Notes: a model not told the origin generated them from the sequence alone. A DNA stretch of 64,000 nucleotides from Caulobacter sp. RHG1 (GCF_013181195.1 NZ_SMZP01000005.1:124001-188000), one strand, 5' to 3'; counted from the stretch's first letter, positions 43,532-52,170 are shown. Numbers and translations: made by a program.

Positions 43532-43543
43532 TTACGATCGTAA
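43532..43543. promoter_or_regulatory. Perfect palindrome upstream of secreted esterase
   Basis: TTACGATCGTAA is a perfect 12-bp palindrome 36 bases upstream of the esterase ATG, in a position to overlap its promoter. TetR-family regulators often bind palindromes of this length and base pattern; the regulator is not in the window beside it. Confidence 0.4.
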
Positions 43544-43578
43544 ACTTCATGACTTGAGCCACTGAGCCAGGCCATGTC

Positions 43579-44397
43579 ATGCACCGTCGCCACTTGCTGC
43601 ATCTGACGGCCAGCGCCTTGGCCGCCGCCCTGCCCCAAGCGGCCCTGGCCGGTGAACTCCAGATCCTGTCGCGACCATCGACCGTCCAGGATCTCACCCA
43701 GGCGCTGCTGGTCCGTTCGCCCCAACTGCAGCGCGACTTCCTTGTCCAGGTGACGACGCCGCCCGCCATCGCGCCCGGCGGCAAGGTTCCCGCTCTCTAC
43801 GCTCTGGACGGCGGGCTGGGCGTCGTCGGCCCGATCGGTGGTTTTTTGGCCGCGAGCGGCGCCACATCGCCAATGATCGTCGTCTCGATCGGCTATCAGC
43901 CCAAGGACTATCGCTTCCGGAACGGCGACGTCCTGCACAAGCCCGTCAACCGGCGCGGCAATCTGGTCGGCGGCGGCGGCGCGGCGCTGGAAGCCTTCCT
44001 GAAAAACGATCTGCGCCCCTATATCGAGGCGAACTTCCCGGTCGATCCGACCCGGTCCTATCTGTTCGGTCACTCCTATGCGGGAGCCTTCGCCGCGAAT
44101 GTGCTGGCTCATCAGCCCACGGCCTTCGCCGGCTTTCTGATCGCCAGCCCCAATCTTCCGGAAGATCCCGAACTGGCCGAAACCCTCGCTCACCTGGCTG
44201 GAAGCGGCCAGTCGATCCTGCTCGCCCGCGGTGAACACGACATCGCCGGGGTCGAGCCCAGCTTTCTGGCGCTGAAAGGCTGGCTCGCAAGATCGGGGTT
44301 TGCTGTGCGCGATCATGTCTACCCCGGCGCCAATCACGCCTCCTATCTTCCCGCCATGCTGCTCGACGCCCTCCCGCGCATCGCCCCGCTGAAATAG
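43579..44397 (+). CDS. Secreted alpha/beta-hydrolase (esterase-D/IroE-like)
   Basis: A 272-residue exported hydrolase: signal peptide MHRRHLLHLTASALAAALPQA to ALA. The nucleophile elbow is YLFGHSYAGAF (GxSxxG with catalytic Ser), preceded by PALYALDGGLGVVG and FLKNDLRPYIEANFPVD as in esterase-D/enterochelin-esterase-type enzymes; GEHDIAGVEPS is the acid region and PGANHASYLP the catalytic His. It hydrolyses an ester in the periplasm. A siderophore role is possible by family, not shown. Confidence 0.85.
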   Translation: MHRRHLLHLTASALAAALPQAALAGELQILSRPSTVQDLTQALLVRSPQLQRDFLVQVTTPPAIAPGGKVPALYALDGGLGVVGPIGGFLAASGATSPMIVVSIGYQPKDYRFRNGDVLHKPVNRRGNLVGGGGAALEAFLKNDLRPYIEANFPVDPTRSYLFGHSYAGAFAANVLAHQPTAFAGFLIASPNLPEDPELAETLAHLAGSGQSILLARGEHDIAGVEPSFLALKGWLARSGFAVRDHVYPGANHASYLPAMLLDALPRIAPLK

Positions 44398-44450
44398 CTC
44401 GATTGAGAAGTTCCACATATTGGGACTCTATTTCATTATTTGATTGAAAG

Positions 44451-44461
44451 TGGTCTGACCA
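44451..44461. promoter_or_regulatory. TGGTC-T-GACCA palindrome upstream of secreted 633-aa protein
   Basis: An 11-bp palindrome with one-base centre, 52 bases upstream of the gene start. FCD-type GntR regulators such as those for hexuronates often recognise TGGT-N3-ACCA. The match is short, so the assignment is tentative. Confidence 0.4.
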
Positions 44462-44512
44462 ATCTGTAGGGTTCCGACATGAGCGCTTAAGCGCCGGCTT
44501 GGGAGGTTATGG

Positions 44513-46414
44513 ATGATCCGCAATTCAATGCGCCTGCTGGCGGTGCTCGCAGCCTTGTCTGGCCCCGCCGCCGCGCTCGCCGAGGCGCCGCCTGCGCCAC
44601 TCAACATGCGCGACGCGGCCAAGAACGCCGCCGCCGACGCCAGCTTCGACCGCCAGGACACCGAGCGCTTCACCCAGGAAGCCGGCCAGTTGCGCGAGCT
44701 GGGCGCGACCCAGATGAACATCACCAAGGGCCTGCCGATCGCCCGGTTCGAGATGGACCGCGACGACCCCTATCCCGGCTGGTTCACCCACCACATCGCC
44801 CTGTTCAAGGTGTTCCCGCCGGCTGCGCTGCAGCCCTACATGGACATGAACTACGCCAAGCGGCTGCAGAAGCTGATCGGCGCTCGCTGCCAGGCGATCG
44901 CCGGGAATGGCCTGACCGCCACCTGGACCGCCAACGAGCCGACCGTCCTGCCCGAGGACTTCTTCGTCGCCCATCCGGAGTATCGCGGGCCGCGCATCGA
45001 CCAGATCACCCGTTCGCGGAAGATCTATTTCGCGCCGAACGTCGACCATCCCGACGTGCTGGCCATGTATCGCGAGGCGACCGGCAAGCTGCTGGACCTG
45101 TGTCCGCAGATCGACACCTTCATCTGGGTGACCACCGACGCCGGCTCGGGCTTCGCCTGGAACCCGGGCCTCTATCCCGGCGCCAACGGCAATTCGGACG
45201 GCTTCAAGAAGCCCCTGGCCGATCGCGTCGTCAGCTTCATGACCAACATCCAGCAAGCCGCCGCCGCCAAGGGCAAGTCGGTGCGGATCAACATCAACCA
45301 GATTGAACCGCGCCGTTGGATGATCCCGACCTTCGGTCCCGACACCGAGGCCAATATCGTTCGGCAACTGCCGCCCGGCCTGGCGGTCAACGGCAAGGAA
45401 GGCCCCGACGGCAAGCGCTTCGACACCGGCGTGCAGCGGCCCGGGGACGGTCCGTTCAGCCCGATCGCCGGCCTGGTCGTGCCCAGCTTCGCTCCGGTGA
45501 AGCCCAGCACGAGCCCTCGCAAGGGCTTCGACCTGGGCTCGCCGGAGGCCGCCGCCTTCAACTATCGCCTGGCCAGGTCGACCAAGGACCAGCCGATGGA
45601 TGATCGCCTCAAGCGCCTGACCGCTCTGCACCGCTTCGCCGTCAGCGAAGTCGGCGAGGCCCAGGCCGGAAACCTGCTGGAAGCCTGGGAAGCGCTGGAC
45701 CAGGTGGCCCTGCTGATGCAGCCCCTCGACTTCGGCGGCATGCTGAAGTTCGGCCACGTGCTGAACCGTTGGCTGGAGCGGCCGATGGTGCCCTACCCCG
45801 CCGAGCTGACCGAGGCCGAGACGGCGGCCTGGAAGCCCTACCTCTTCCAGGCGCGCGGCGAGAGCCAGGCGACCAACCTGGCCGACATCCAGGCCATGCG
45901 CATGTACGAGGGCTGGGGCGCGCGCCTGCTGTTCCAGCAAACCATCGACGTCGCCATCCCGCAGGCCGAGAAGGCCAAGGCGATCTTCGACGGCATCGCC
46001 GCCAGCCGCCCCGACGCCACCTCGCGCGCCGAGTGGGATCTGACCGCCAAGCGGACCCAGGCCCTGATCTATCTGCTGCGCTCGGCCGACAACATGGTCG
46101 AGTACCAGGCCCAGCTGGACCGGGTGACCGCCCTCGGCGCCAAGCCGGAAGACAACCCCGTGCTGGGCGTACAGGCCGACTGGGCCCGCGCCGACCTGAT
46201 GAACCTGGCCCGCAGCGAGATCGACACCGCCGTGGCCATGGAGAAGCTCTTGGCCAGCACCGACGGCAAGATCCTGGAAGCCTCGCCGACCACGACCGAG
46301 GAATACGCCCTGCGCCTGGGCCCCAACGTGCGCGAAAACCTGCGACAGAAGATCAAGACCATGAACGCCCACTGGCGCGACTACGACCGGATGTTCACCA
46401 TTCCCAACCCGTAA
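44513..46414 (+). CDS. Secreted protein of uncertain family, possibly glycoside hydrolase-like
   Basis: A 633-residue exported protein: signal peptide MIRNSMRLLAVLAALSGPAA to ALA. Residues about 115-240 include LTATWTANEPTVLPEDFF, HPEYRGPRIDQITRSRKIYF and DTFIWVTTDAGSGFAWNPG, which look like strands and active-site loops of a TIM-barrel carbohydrate enzyme, but I cannot assign a numbered family. The C-terminal 250 residues are helical (LLEAWEALDQVALLMQPL; TAKRTQALIYLLRSADNM). ATG 44513 follows GGGAGG. A GntR-like palindrome precedes it and an outer-membrane barrel gene follows in the same direction. Confidence 0.65.
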   Translation: MIRNSMRLLAVLAALSGPAAALAEAPPAPLNMRDAAKNAAADASFDRQDTERFTQEAGQLRELGATQMNITKGLPIARFEMDRDDPYPGWFTHHIALFKVFPPAALQPYMDMNYAKRLQKLIGARCQAIAGNGLTATWTANEPTVLPEDFFVAHPEYRGPRIDQITRSRKIYFAPNVDHPDVLAMYREATGKLLDLCPQIDTFIWVTTDAGSGFAWNPGLYPGANGNSDGFKKPLADRVVSFMTNIQQAAAAKGKSVRININQIEPRRWMIPTFGPDTEANIVRQLPPGLAVNGKEGPDGKRFDTGVQRPGDGPFSPIAGLVVPSFAPVKPSTSPRKGFDLGSPEAAAFNYRLARSTKDQPMDDRLKRLTALHRFAVSEVGEAQAGNLLEAWEALDQVALLMQPLDFGGMLKFGHVLNRWLERPMVPYPAELTEAETAAWKPYLFQARGESQATNLADIQAMRMYEGWGARLLFQQTIDVAIPQAEKAKAIFDGIAASRPDATSRAEWDLTAKRTQALIYLLRSADNMVEYQAQLDRVTALGAKPEDNPVLGVQADWARADLMNLARSEIDTAVAMEKLLASTDGKILEASPTTTEEYALRLGPNVRENLRQKIKTMNAHWRDYDRMFTIPNP

Positions 46415-46613
46415 CCACTCTACCGTCGGCGCCCCATTTGTTGCTACTCGCCGTCGACTTCATCTTGTTTGATTGCCGGGCGCTGCCGTTCCCCTCCTCG
46501 CGGGAACGGCAGCTGGAAATGCGTTGTTCCTCGGACAATCCTGACCATGGCGCCGTCGTCCGAACCCGGCCGATCGCGGACCTCAAGAGTCGGGGCCTAC
46601 AGGGACATCACTC

Positions 46614-47462
46614 ATGACTCATGCATTCAAGGCCGGGCTTCTGGCCAAAAGCCTTCTGGTGGGAAGCCTCCTTGCCGGCGCCATCGGCGGTGCGGCCCAG
46701 GCCCAGACCACCGACTGGAGCGGCCCCTATGTCGGCGCGGTGTTCGGCTACGCCAAGACCGACGCGACCAAGGGCGAGCAGTTCAAGTTCGACAAGAATC
46801 TGGACGGCCAGTTCAACGACACCGTCAACACCGCGACCGGCGCCAACGCCTTCTCGCCGGGCTTCTGCGACGGTTCGGCCCGGACCTCGCTGCCCAGCGA
46901 CGGCTGCGTCGGCGATAACGACGAGAACTGGGAGCTGGGCGCCCGCGCCGGCTACGATATGCAGTTCGGCGCGTTCGTGGTCGGGGCCGTCGCAGAGCTG
47001 GAACGCGTGAGGATCCAGGATCGCGTCAGCGCCTTCTCGACCACGCCGGCCTTCTACACCCTGGACCGCAAGTTGAAGGCCATGGGCGCCGTGCGCCTGC
47101 GCGCCGGCTACGCCATGGGTCCCTATCTCGGCTACGTCACCGGCGGCGTCGCGCGCGGCCAGATCAAGCACGCCTTCACCACCAGCAACACCGCCAACAC
47201 CTTCGTGCGCCGCGACAGCGACAACGCCAACGGGACTCAGTTTGGCCTGGGCGTCGAGCGGCAGTTGGACGGCCGCGTGCGACTGGGCCTGGAATATCTG
47301 CAGACCCGCCTCGACGACGACGGCTACACGGTCCGGGTCCAGGGCCCCGCGCCGGCCACCAATCCCTTCATCTTGACCAACGCCGCCGGCACCGACCTGC
47401 GCCGCACCGAGGATGAGATGAAGATCCACAGCGTGCGCCTGACCGCCAGCTATCGGTTCTGA
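46614..47462 (+). CDS. Outer-membrane beta-barrel protein
   Basis: A 282-residue protein. Signal peptide FKAGLLAKSLLVGSLLAGAI to AQA; the mature start TTDWSGPYVGAVFGYAKTDA is the common opening of OmpW/porin-like eight-stranded barrels. Alternating strands with aromatic ends and terminal RLTASYRF (Phe) fit outer-membrane insertion. VVGAVAELERVRIQDRVS and LRAGYAMGPYLGYVTGGVARG are typical strands. The role may be structural or as a small pore. ATG 46614 follows AGGGA. Confidence 0.85.
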   Translation: MTHAFKAGLLAKSLLVGSLLAGAIGGAAQAQTTDWSGPYVGAVFGYAKTDATKGEQFKFDKNLDGQFNDTVNTATGANAFSPGFCDGSARTSLPSDGCVGDNDENWELGARAGYDMQFGAFVVGAVAELERVRIQDRVSAFSTTPAFYTLDRKLKAMGAVRLRAGYAMGPYLGYVTGGVARGQIKHAFTTSNTANTFVRRDSDNANGTQFGLGVERQLDGRVRLGLEYLQTRLDDDGYTVRVQGPAPATNPFILTNAAGTDLRRTEDEMKIHSVRLTASYRF

Positions 47463-47469
47463 TCGAAGG

Positions 47470-47495
47470 CCTCCTCTCCCCTCAGGGGGAGGAGG
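47470..47495 (+). terminator. Hairpin after outer-membrane protein gene
   Basis: CCTCCTC and GAGGAGG form an exact outer stem, with CCCC pairing GGGG inside and a TCA-type loop, 8 bases after the stop codon. No long T-run follows, so it is a probable weak terminator or an insulator before the ahpC promoter. Confidence 0.55.
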
Positions 47496-47518
47496 CGACT
47501 TCGTCCGGCTCCGGCGCT

Positions 47519-47555
47519 ATAGTTTCAATCTATTCCGTCCAGAAGATTTATCAAT
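47519..47555 (+). promoter_or_regulatory. OxyR-type binding site upstream of ahpC
   Basis: Four tetramers spaced by exactly seven bases, ATAG-N7-CTAT-N7-AGAA-N7-CAAT, follow the OxyR consensus ATAG-N7-CTAT-N7-ATAG-N7-CTAT. The first two match exactly and the last two with two and one changes. It ends 57 bases upstream of the ahpC ATG, with a possible -35 TTGACC at 47564. OxyR activation on peroxide is the expected role; oxyR is not in this window. Confidence 0.7.
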
Positions 47556-47612
47556 TTGCTCGATTGACCACCGCCCCTTAGAAGGGCGCATCCTTTCCAA
47601 ACGGAGCGCTCC

Positions 47613-48176
47613 ATGTCGCTGGTCAACACCGAGATCAAACCCTTTACCGCCGAAGCCTTCAAGGACGGCAAGTTCATCACGGTCACCGAGAGCGACGTGA
47701 AGGGCAAGTGGGGCATCTTCTTCTTCTACCCCGCCGACTTCACCTTCGTCTGCCCGACGGAACTGGAAGACCTGGCCGACAACTACGACACGTTCCAGAA
47801 GCTGGGCGTCGAAGTGTACTCGGTCTCGACCGACACCCACTTCTCGCACAAGGCTTGGCATGACTCGTCGCCGGCCATTGGCAAGATCAAGTACACGATG
47901 CTGGGCGACCCGTCGGGTCAGGTGACCAACAACTTCGAGATCATGCGTCCGGGCGTCGGCCTGGCCGATCGCGGCACCTTCCTGGTCGACCCGCAAGGCG
48001 TCATCCAGTTCACCGAAGTGACCGCCGAAGGCATCGGCCGTAACGCCGCCGAGCTGCTGCGCAAGGTCAAGGCCGCCCAATACGTGGCCTCGCACCCGGG
48101 CGAAGTCTGCCCGGCCAAGTGGGAAGAGGGTGAAAAGACCCTGGCCCCCTCGCTCGACCTCGTCGGCAAGATCTAA
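47613..48176 (+). CDS. ahpC: Alkyl hydroperoxide reductase subunit C (peroxiredoxin)
   Basis: A 187-residue typical 2-Cys peroxiredoxin. The peroxidatic Cys47 is in [11 protein letters not shown] and the resolving Cys (about 166) in [25 protein letters not shown] and [10 protein letters not shown] are conserved. It reduces H2O2, organic peroxides and peroxynitrite and is recycled by AhpF, encoded downstream. An OxyR-type site lies upstream and a large stem-loop separates it from ahpF, which may make AhpC more abundant than AhpF. Confidence 0.97.
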   Translation: MSLVNTEIKPFTAEAFKDGKFITVTESDVKGKWGIFFFYPADFTFVCPTELEDLADNYDTFQKLGVEVYSVSTDTHFSHKAWHDSSPAIGKIKYTMLGDPSGQVTNNFEIMRPGVGLADRGTFLVDPQGVIQFTEVTAEGIGRNAAELLRKVKAAQYVASHPGEVCPAKWEEGEKTLAPSLDLVGKI

Positions 48177-48191
48177 GCTTAAGCGTACCCG

Positions 48192-48243
48192 CGCCGCCGC
48201 CCGCCCCCGGAGCTTTCTTCCGGGCGCGGAACGGGCGGCGGCG
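48192..48243 (+). terminator. Intercistronic stem-loop between ahpC and ahpF
   Basis: CGCCGCCGCCCG at 48192-48203 pairs perfectly with CGGGCGGCGGCG at 48232-48243, enclosing a second hairpin CCCGGA/TCCGGG with a seven-base loop. No T-run follows. It starts 16 bases after the ahpC stop and can act as partial terminator or 3' stabiliser that tunes the AhpC to AhpF ratio. Confidence 0.75.
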
Positions 48244-48320
48244 CACCTCCGTTGAAATTTCCAAGCTCGCCACGCCCGGCCCTCGCCGGCGTTCGCCTTC
48301 TCACGCCTATTGGAGCCCCC

Positions 48321-49901
48321 ATGTTGGACGCCGGCCTGAAGACCCAGCTGACCCAGTATCTGCAGAACCTGCGCCAACCGATCGAACTCGTCGCCTCGCT
48401 GGACGACAGCAAGGGTTCGACCGAGATGAAGGCCCTGCTGGAAGACATCGTCTCGACCTCGGACAAGGTCAGCGTCAATTTCGCCGGGACCGACGCGCGC
48501 AGGCCGTCGTTCACGGTCGAGCGCGCCGCGAAAGACGCCTCGGTGCGCTTCGCCGGCCTGCCGCTGGGCCACGAGTTCACCTCGCTGGTGCTGGCCCTGC
48601 TGCACGTGGGCGGCCACCCGCCGCGCCTGGACGCCGAGGTCATCGAGCGCATCAAGGGCCTGGAGGGCGACTACCGCTTCGAGACCTATTTCTCGCAGTC
48701 CTGCCAGAACTGCCCGGACGTGGTGCAGGCGCTGAACACCATGAGCGCCCTGAACCCGCGCATCAGCCACGTCGCCATCGACGGCGCGCTGTTCAAGGAT
48801 GAGGTCGAAGCCCGCCAGGTGATGGCCGTGCCGACCATCCTGCTGAACGGCCAGCCGTTCGGCCAGGGCCGCATGGAGGTCGAGCAGATCCTGGCCAAGC
48901 TGGACACCGGCGCCGCCGACCGCATGGCCGAGAAGATCAAGAGCAAGGACGCCTTCGACGTTCTCGTTATCGGCGGGGGCCCCGCTGGGGCCGCCGCGGC
49001 GATCTACGCCGCCCGTAAGGGCATCCGCACGGGCGTCGCGGCCGAGCGCTTCGGCGGCCAGGTGCTGGACACCATGGCCATCGAGAACTTCATCTCGGTC
49101 ACCCACACCGAAGGTCCCAAGCTGGCCACGGCGCTGGAGCAGCACGTCAAGGAATACGAAGTCGACGTGATGAACCTGCAGAAGGCGGCCGGCCTGGTCC
49201 CGGCCAAGACGGTCGGCGGCCTGCATGAGGTCAAGCTGGAGAACGGCGCGTCGCTGAAGGCTCGCACGGTCATCCTGTCGACCGGCGCGCGCTGGCGGAA
49301 CGTCAATGTGCCCGGCGAGGCCGAGTACAAGAACAAGGGCGTGGCCTATTGCCCGCACTGCGACGGCCCGCTGTTCAAGGGCAAGCGCGTGGCGGTGATC
49401 GGCGGCGGCAACAGCGGCGTCGAGGCGGCCATCGACCTGGCCGGCATCGTGGCTCACGTGACCTTGATCGAGTTCGACAGCCAACTGCGCGCCGACGCGG
49501 TGCTGCAGCGCAAGTTGGCCAGCCTGCCGAACGTCAAGATCGTCACCTCGGCCATGACCACCGAGATCCACGGCGACGGCGGCAAGGTGTCGGGCCTGAG
49601 CTACAAGGACCGCAACAGCGACGCGACCCACCGCGTCGACCTGGAAGGCGTGTTCGTGCAGATCGGCCTGGTGCCCAACACCGAGTGGCTAAAGGACAGC
49701 GGCGTGGCGCTCAGCAACCGCGGCGAGATCGAAGTCGACTATCGCGGCGAGACCTCGATCCCCGGGGTCTTCGGCGCCGGCGACGCGACCACCACGCCGT
49801 ACAAGCAGATCATCATCGCCATGGGCGAAGGCTCCAAGGCATCGCTCTCGGCGTTTGACTACCTGATCCGTCTGCCGGCGGAGGAGGCGGTGGCCGCCTA
49901 G
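48321..49901 (+). CDS. ahpF: Alkyl hydroperoxide reductase subunit F
   Basis: A 526-residue flavoprotein. The N-terminal thioredoxin-like domain has CQNCPD, the FAD domain begins [22 protein letters not shown], the redox disulfide is in [14 protein letters not shown], the NADH-binding fold is [19 protein letters not shown], and [22 protein letters not shown] binds FAD. It passes electrons from NADH through FAD and two disulfides to AhpC. ATG 48321 after TGGAG gives the standard [10 protein letters not shown] start. Confidence 0.97.
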   Translation: MLDAGLKTQLTQYLQNLRQPIELVASLDDSKGSTEMKALLEDIVSTSDKVSVNFAGTDARRPSFTVERAAKDASVRFAGLPLGHEFTSLVLALLHVGGHPPRLDAEVIERIKGLEGDYRFETYFSQSCQNCPDVVQALNTMSALNPRISHVAIDGALFKDEVEARQVMAVPTILLNGQPFGQGRMEVEQILAKLDTGAADRMAEKIKSKDAFDVLVIGGGPAGAAAAIYAARKGIRTGVAAERFGGQVLDTMAIENFISVTHTEGPKLATALEQHVKEYEVDVMNLQKAAGLVPAKTVGGLHEVKLENGASLKARTVILSTGARWRNVNVPGEAEYKNKGVAYCPHCDGPLFKGKRVAVIGGGNSGVEAAIDLAGIVAHVTLIEFDSQLRADAVLQRKLASLPNVKIVTSAMTTEIHGDGGKVSGLSYKDRNSDATHRVDLEGVFVQIGLVPNTEWLKDSGVALSNRGEIEVDYRGETSIPGVFGAGDATTTPYKQIIIAMGEGSKASLSAFDYLIRLPAEEAVAA

Positions 49902-50018
49902 CGCCCCCTCCGGCCCTTCGGGCCACCTCCCCCGTTTCACGGGGGAGGAAGGGGTCGTTCTCCTCCCCCGCATGCGGGGGAGGTGGCGCGGCGCTAGCGC
50001 CGTGACGGAGGGGGCGCT
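49900..50018. repeat. 119-bp palindromic intergenic repeat, copy 2 (family A)
   Basis: Same ends as the copy at 1620-1738 (AGCGCCCCCTCC left, GGAGGGGGCGCT right), with CCACCTCCCCC/GGGGGAGGTGG inside and local hairpins CCCCCGTTTCACGGGGG and GGCGCTAGCGCC. It begins at the ahpF stop and ends 67 bases before the next gene. Confidence 0.85.
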
Positions 50019-50084
50019 TCCTCCCCTTGACGTCAAACCTTCACACGGCGGAGCTAGCACCACCTCCTGTTTCCGGAGGTCCCC

Positions 50085-51860
50085 ATGCTGCCCCTGTTCG
50101 CCGCCCTCGCCGTCGCCTCGACCTGCCCCGCCGGCGACGAGAGCGCGCCCTGCCTGCGCCAGCGGATGGACGCCCTGGCGATGACCGACATGCTGGTCGT
50201 CGGCACCCACAATTCCTACAAGCTGCCGATTCCGCCCGAGGAGATGGCCGCCATGGTCGCCGCCAAGGGCCAGGCTGCGCTCGGCGTCGACTATGGCCAT
50301 CGCGTGCTGACCGAGCAGTTGGACGCCGGCGCCCGCCAGCTGGAGCTGGACGTCCTGTACGACCCCAAGGGCGGCCTCTACGCCAAGCCGACCACCGCCC
50401 TGGGCCAGGGAACGGTGCTGTCGCCGGCCACAGCGGCGGCGATGGCCAAGCCGGGCTTCAAGACCCTGCACATGCCTGATGTCGACTTCCGCAGCACCTG
50501 CGTGACCTTCGTGGCGTGCTTGAACATCGTGAAGGCCTGGTCGGACACCCATCCCGACCACGTGCCGCTGCTGATCATGCTGAACGCCAAGGAGGGCGCG
50601 TCCTTCCCCGGCGGCGTGGTCCCACCCAACTTCGACGAGGCCGCCTTTGACGCCCTGGACGCCGAGATCCGCTCGGTGTTCGGCCCGGACAAGCTGATCG
50701 ACCCGGACCTGGTGCGCGGCAAGGCCAAGACCCTGCGCGAGGGCGTGCTCGCGGGCGGTTGGCCGAAGCTGGGCGCGGCGCGCGGCAAGGTCTTCTTCGC
50801 CCTCGACGAGGGCCCGGCCAAGGTCGCGATCTATCGCGGCAAGCGCGTCTCGCTGGAAGGCCGGGCGATGTTCGTCAACACCGACGAGACCTCGCCGGCC
50901 GCCGCCTACCTGACCCTGAACGATCCCGTCGCCCAGAAGGCCCGCATCGCCGCCGCCGTGAAGGCCGGCTTCATCGTGCGCACCCGCGCCGACGCCGACA
51001 CCTGGGCGGCGCGCAAGAACGACGTGACCCAGCGCACCGCCGCCCTGACCAGCGGCGCCCAGTACGTCTCGACCGACTACATGTGGGCCGACCCGCGCTT
51101 CCCCGGGAACTACACGGTGCGCCTGGCCGGTGGCGAGGCGGCGACCTGCAATCCCGTCCGGGCCGCCAAGGCTTGCGACGGCCTGCCGATCGAGATGGCG
51201 TCCGGCGCGCCCGTGCGCGGCTATCTGGCGCCCGCCGACCGCCCGGACCTGACCAAGGTTCTGGCCGCCCCGCCCCAGCCGGGCTCGCCCCGGGCCCTGG
51301 CCGACGCGGCGATCTTCGACCAGTCACGCAGCCTGAAGGACACGCCGCGCTGGGCCCTGGCGACCGATGACGTCAACGGCTCGTTCTATCATCACTATGC
51401 GCAGGCTCTGGGCGTGGAGCTGACGCCTGAGCAGGCCCCGATCCTGACGGCGCTGCTGGAGCGCTCGGGCGCCGACCGCTCGGTCGTGGGCGTGGCCAAG
51501 ACCCACTGGGGCACGCAGCGTCCTTACGTAGGCAAGGATTCGGCTCCGGTCTGCGAGGTGAAGCGCCCCGATCTGACGGCCAATCCCGACTATCCGTCAG
51601 GCCACTCGGCCCATGGCGAGCATGTGGCGATGATCCTGGCCGAGGTCGCCCCTTCGCGCGCCGACGCCCTCTACGCGCGCGGTCGTCAGTATGCGGAAAG
51701 TCGCTGGATCTGCGGCAGCCACACCGTCAGCGCCACCGAGGCCGGCCTGCAGGCCGGGGCGGTGATCTACGCCGCCGAGCATGCCTCGGAAGCCTTCCGC
51801 CGCGACATGGACATGGCCCGGGCGGAGGTCGCTGCGGCGCTGAAGGCTGCGGGGAAGTAG
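50085..51860 (+). CDS. Secreted fusion of Ca2+-dependent PI-phospholipase C and PAP2-type acid phosphatase
   Basis: A 591-residue exported protein. Residues about 25-345 are a Ca2+-dependent phosphoinositide phospholipase C domain: VVGTHNSYK has catalytic His42, LELDVLYDP has Glu87 and Asp89 for metal, and FKTLHMPD has His129. From about 400 the protein is a class A/PAP2-type acid phosphatase: K472-x6-R479-P480 in KTHWGTQRP, PSGHS at 504-508, and SRWICGSH with Ser539, Arg540 and His546. The usual Asp four residues after this His is Ala550. If both domains work, one polypeptide could cleave an inositol lipid and then dephosphorylate the headgroup. The ATG follows CGGAGG. Confidence 0.88.
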   Translation: MLPLFAALAVASTCPAGDESAPCLRQRMDALAMTDMLVVGTHNSYKLPIPPEEMAAMVAAKGQAALGVDYGHRVLTEQLDAGARQLELDVLYDPKGGLYAKPTTALGQGTVLSPATAAAMAKPGFKTLHMPDVDFRSTCVTFVACLNIVKAWSDTHPDHVPLLIMLNAKEGASFPGGVVPPNFDEAAFDALDAEIRSVFGPDKLIDPDLVRGKAKTLREGVLAGGWPKLGAARGKVFFALDEGPAKVAIYRGKRVSLEGRAMFVNTDETSPAAAYLTLNDPVAQKARIAAAVKAGFIVRTRADADTWAARKNDVTQRTAALTSGAQYVSTDYMWADPRFPGNYTVRLAGGEAATCNPVRAAKACDGLPIEMASGAPVRGYLAPADRPDLTKVLAAPPQPGSPRALADAAIFDQSRSLKDTPRWALATDDVNGSFYHHYAQALGVELTPEQAPILTALLERSGADRSVVGVAKTHWGTQRPYVGKDSAPVCEVKRPDLTANPDYPSGHSAHGEHVAMILAEVAPSRADALYARGRQYAESRWICGSHTVSATEAGLQAGAVIYAAEHASEAFRRDMDMARAEVAAALKAAGK

Positions 51861-51870
51861 CCAACACCAT

Positions 51871-51983
51871 CGTCATCCCGCGCCTTGTGCGTGGGACCCA
51901 TGGTTCAGCTTTTGCGTGAGAGTTTAAGTCCACACTTCAACGCGGCGGACAGAGGGGTCCCGCGCACAAGGCGCGGGATGACG
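51871..51983. repeat. 113-bp inverted-end intergenic repeat (family B)
   Basis: CGTCATCCCGCGCCTTGTGC at the left end is the exact reverse complement of GCACAAGGCGCGGGATGACG at the right end. The inverted match continues inward to about 29 bases with one mismatch (GGGACCC against GGGTCCC). The centre is unrelated sequence rich in T and A. It fills the gap after the phospholipase-phosphatase gene. Confidence 0.8.
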
Positions 51984-51984
51984 T

Positions 51985-52170
51985 TTAGGGTTCAACCGGC
52001 GCGAAGCTCGCCGGGTCCAGGCCTTCGGGGATGCCCTTCACATAGAGGCCGTCGGCATGGTGGTGGAAATCCTCCACTTCGTAGACCTGGCCGGAGAAGA
52101 CGCCCAGGTGAGGCAGGTCGACGCCGGTGCGGAGAAGCATGTCGCCCTGGCGGAAAGTACGTTCGGTCAT
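51985..52170 (-). CDS. Small hypothetical protein, 61 aa
   Basis: MTERTFRQGDMLLRTGVDLP, then HLGVFSGQVYEVEDFHHHADG and GLYVKGIPEGLDPAS. It looks like a small beta-rich domain with a His cluster. ATG 52170 has a very good CAGGAGG site; a longer frame upstream is not needed. No family recognised. Confidence 0.65.
   Translation of the reverse strand: MTERTFRQGDMLLRTGVDLPHLGVFSGQVYEVEDFHHHADGLYVKGIPEGLDPASFAPVEP

Noticed and set aside
47517..49631. Long minus-strand frame antisense to ahpC and ahpF
   Set aside because: Low-complexity Arg/Gly/Leu/Asp composition, no start signal, fully explained by codon bias of the ahp genes.
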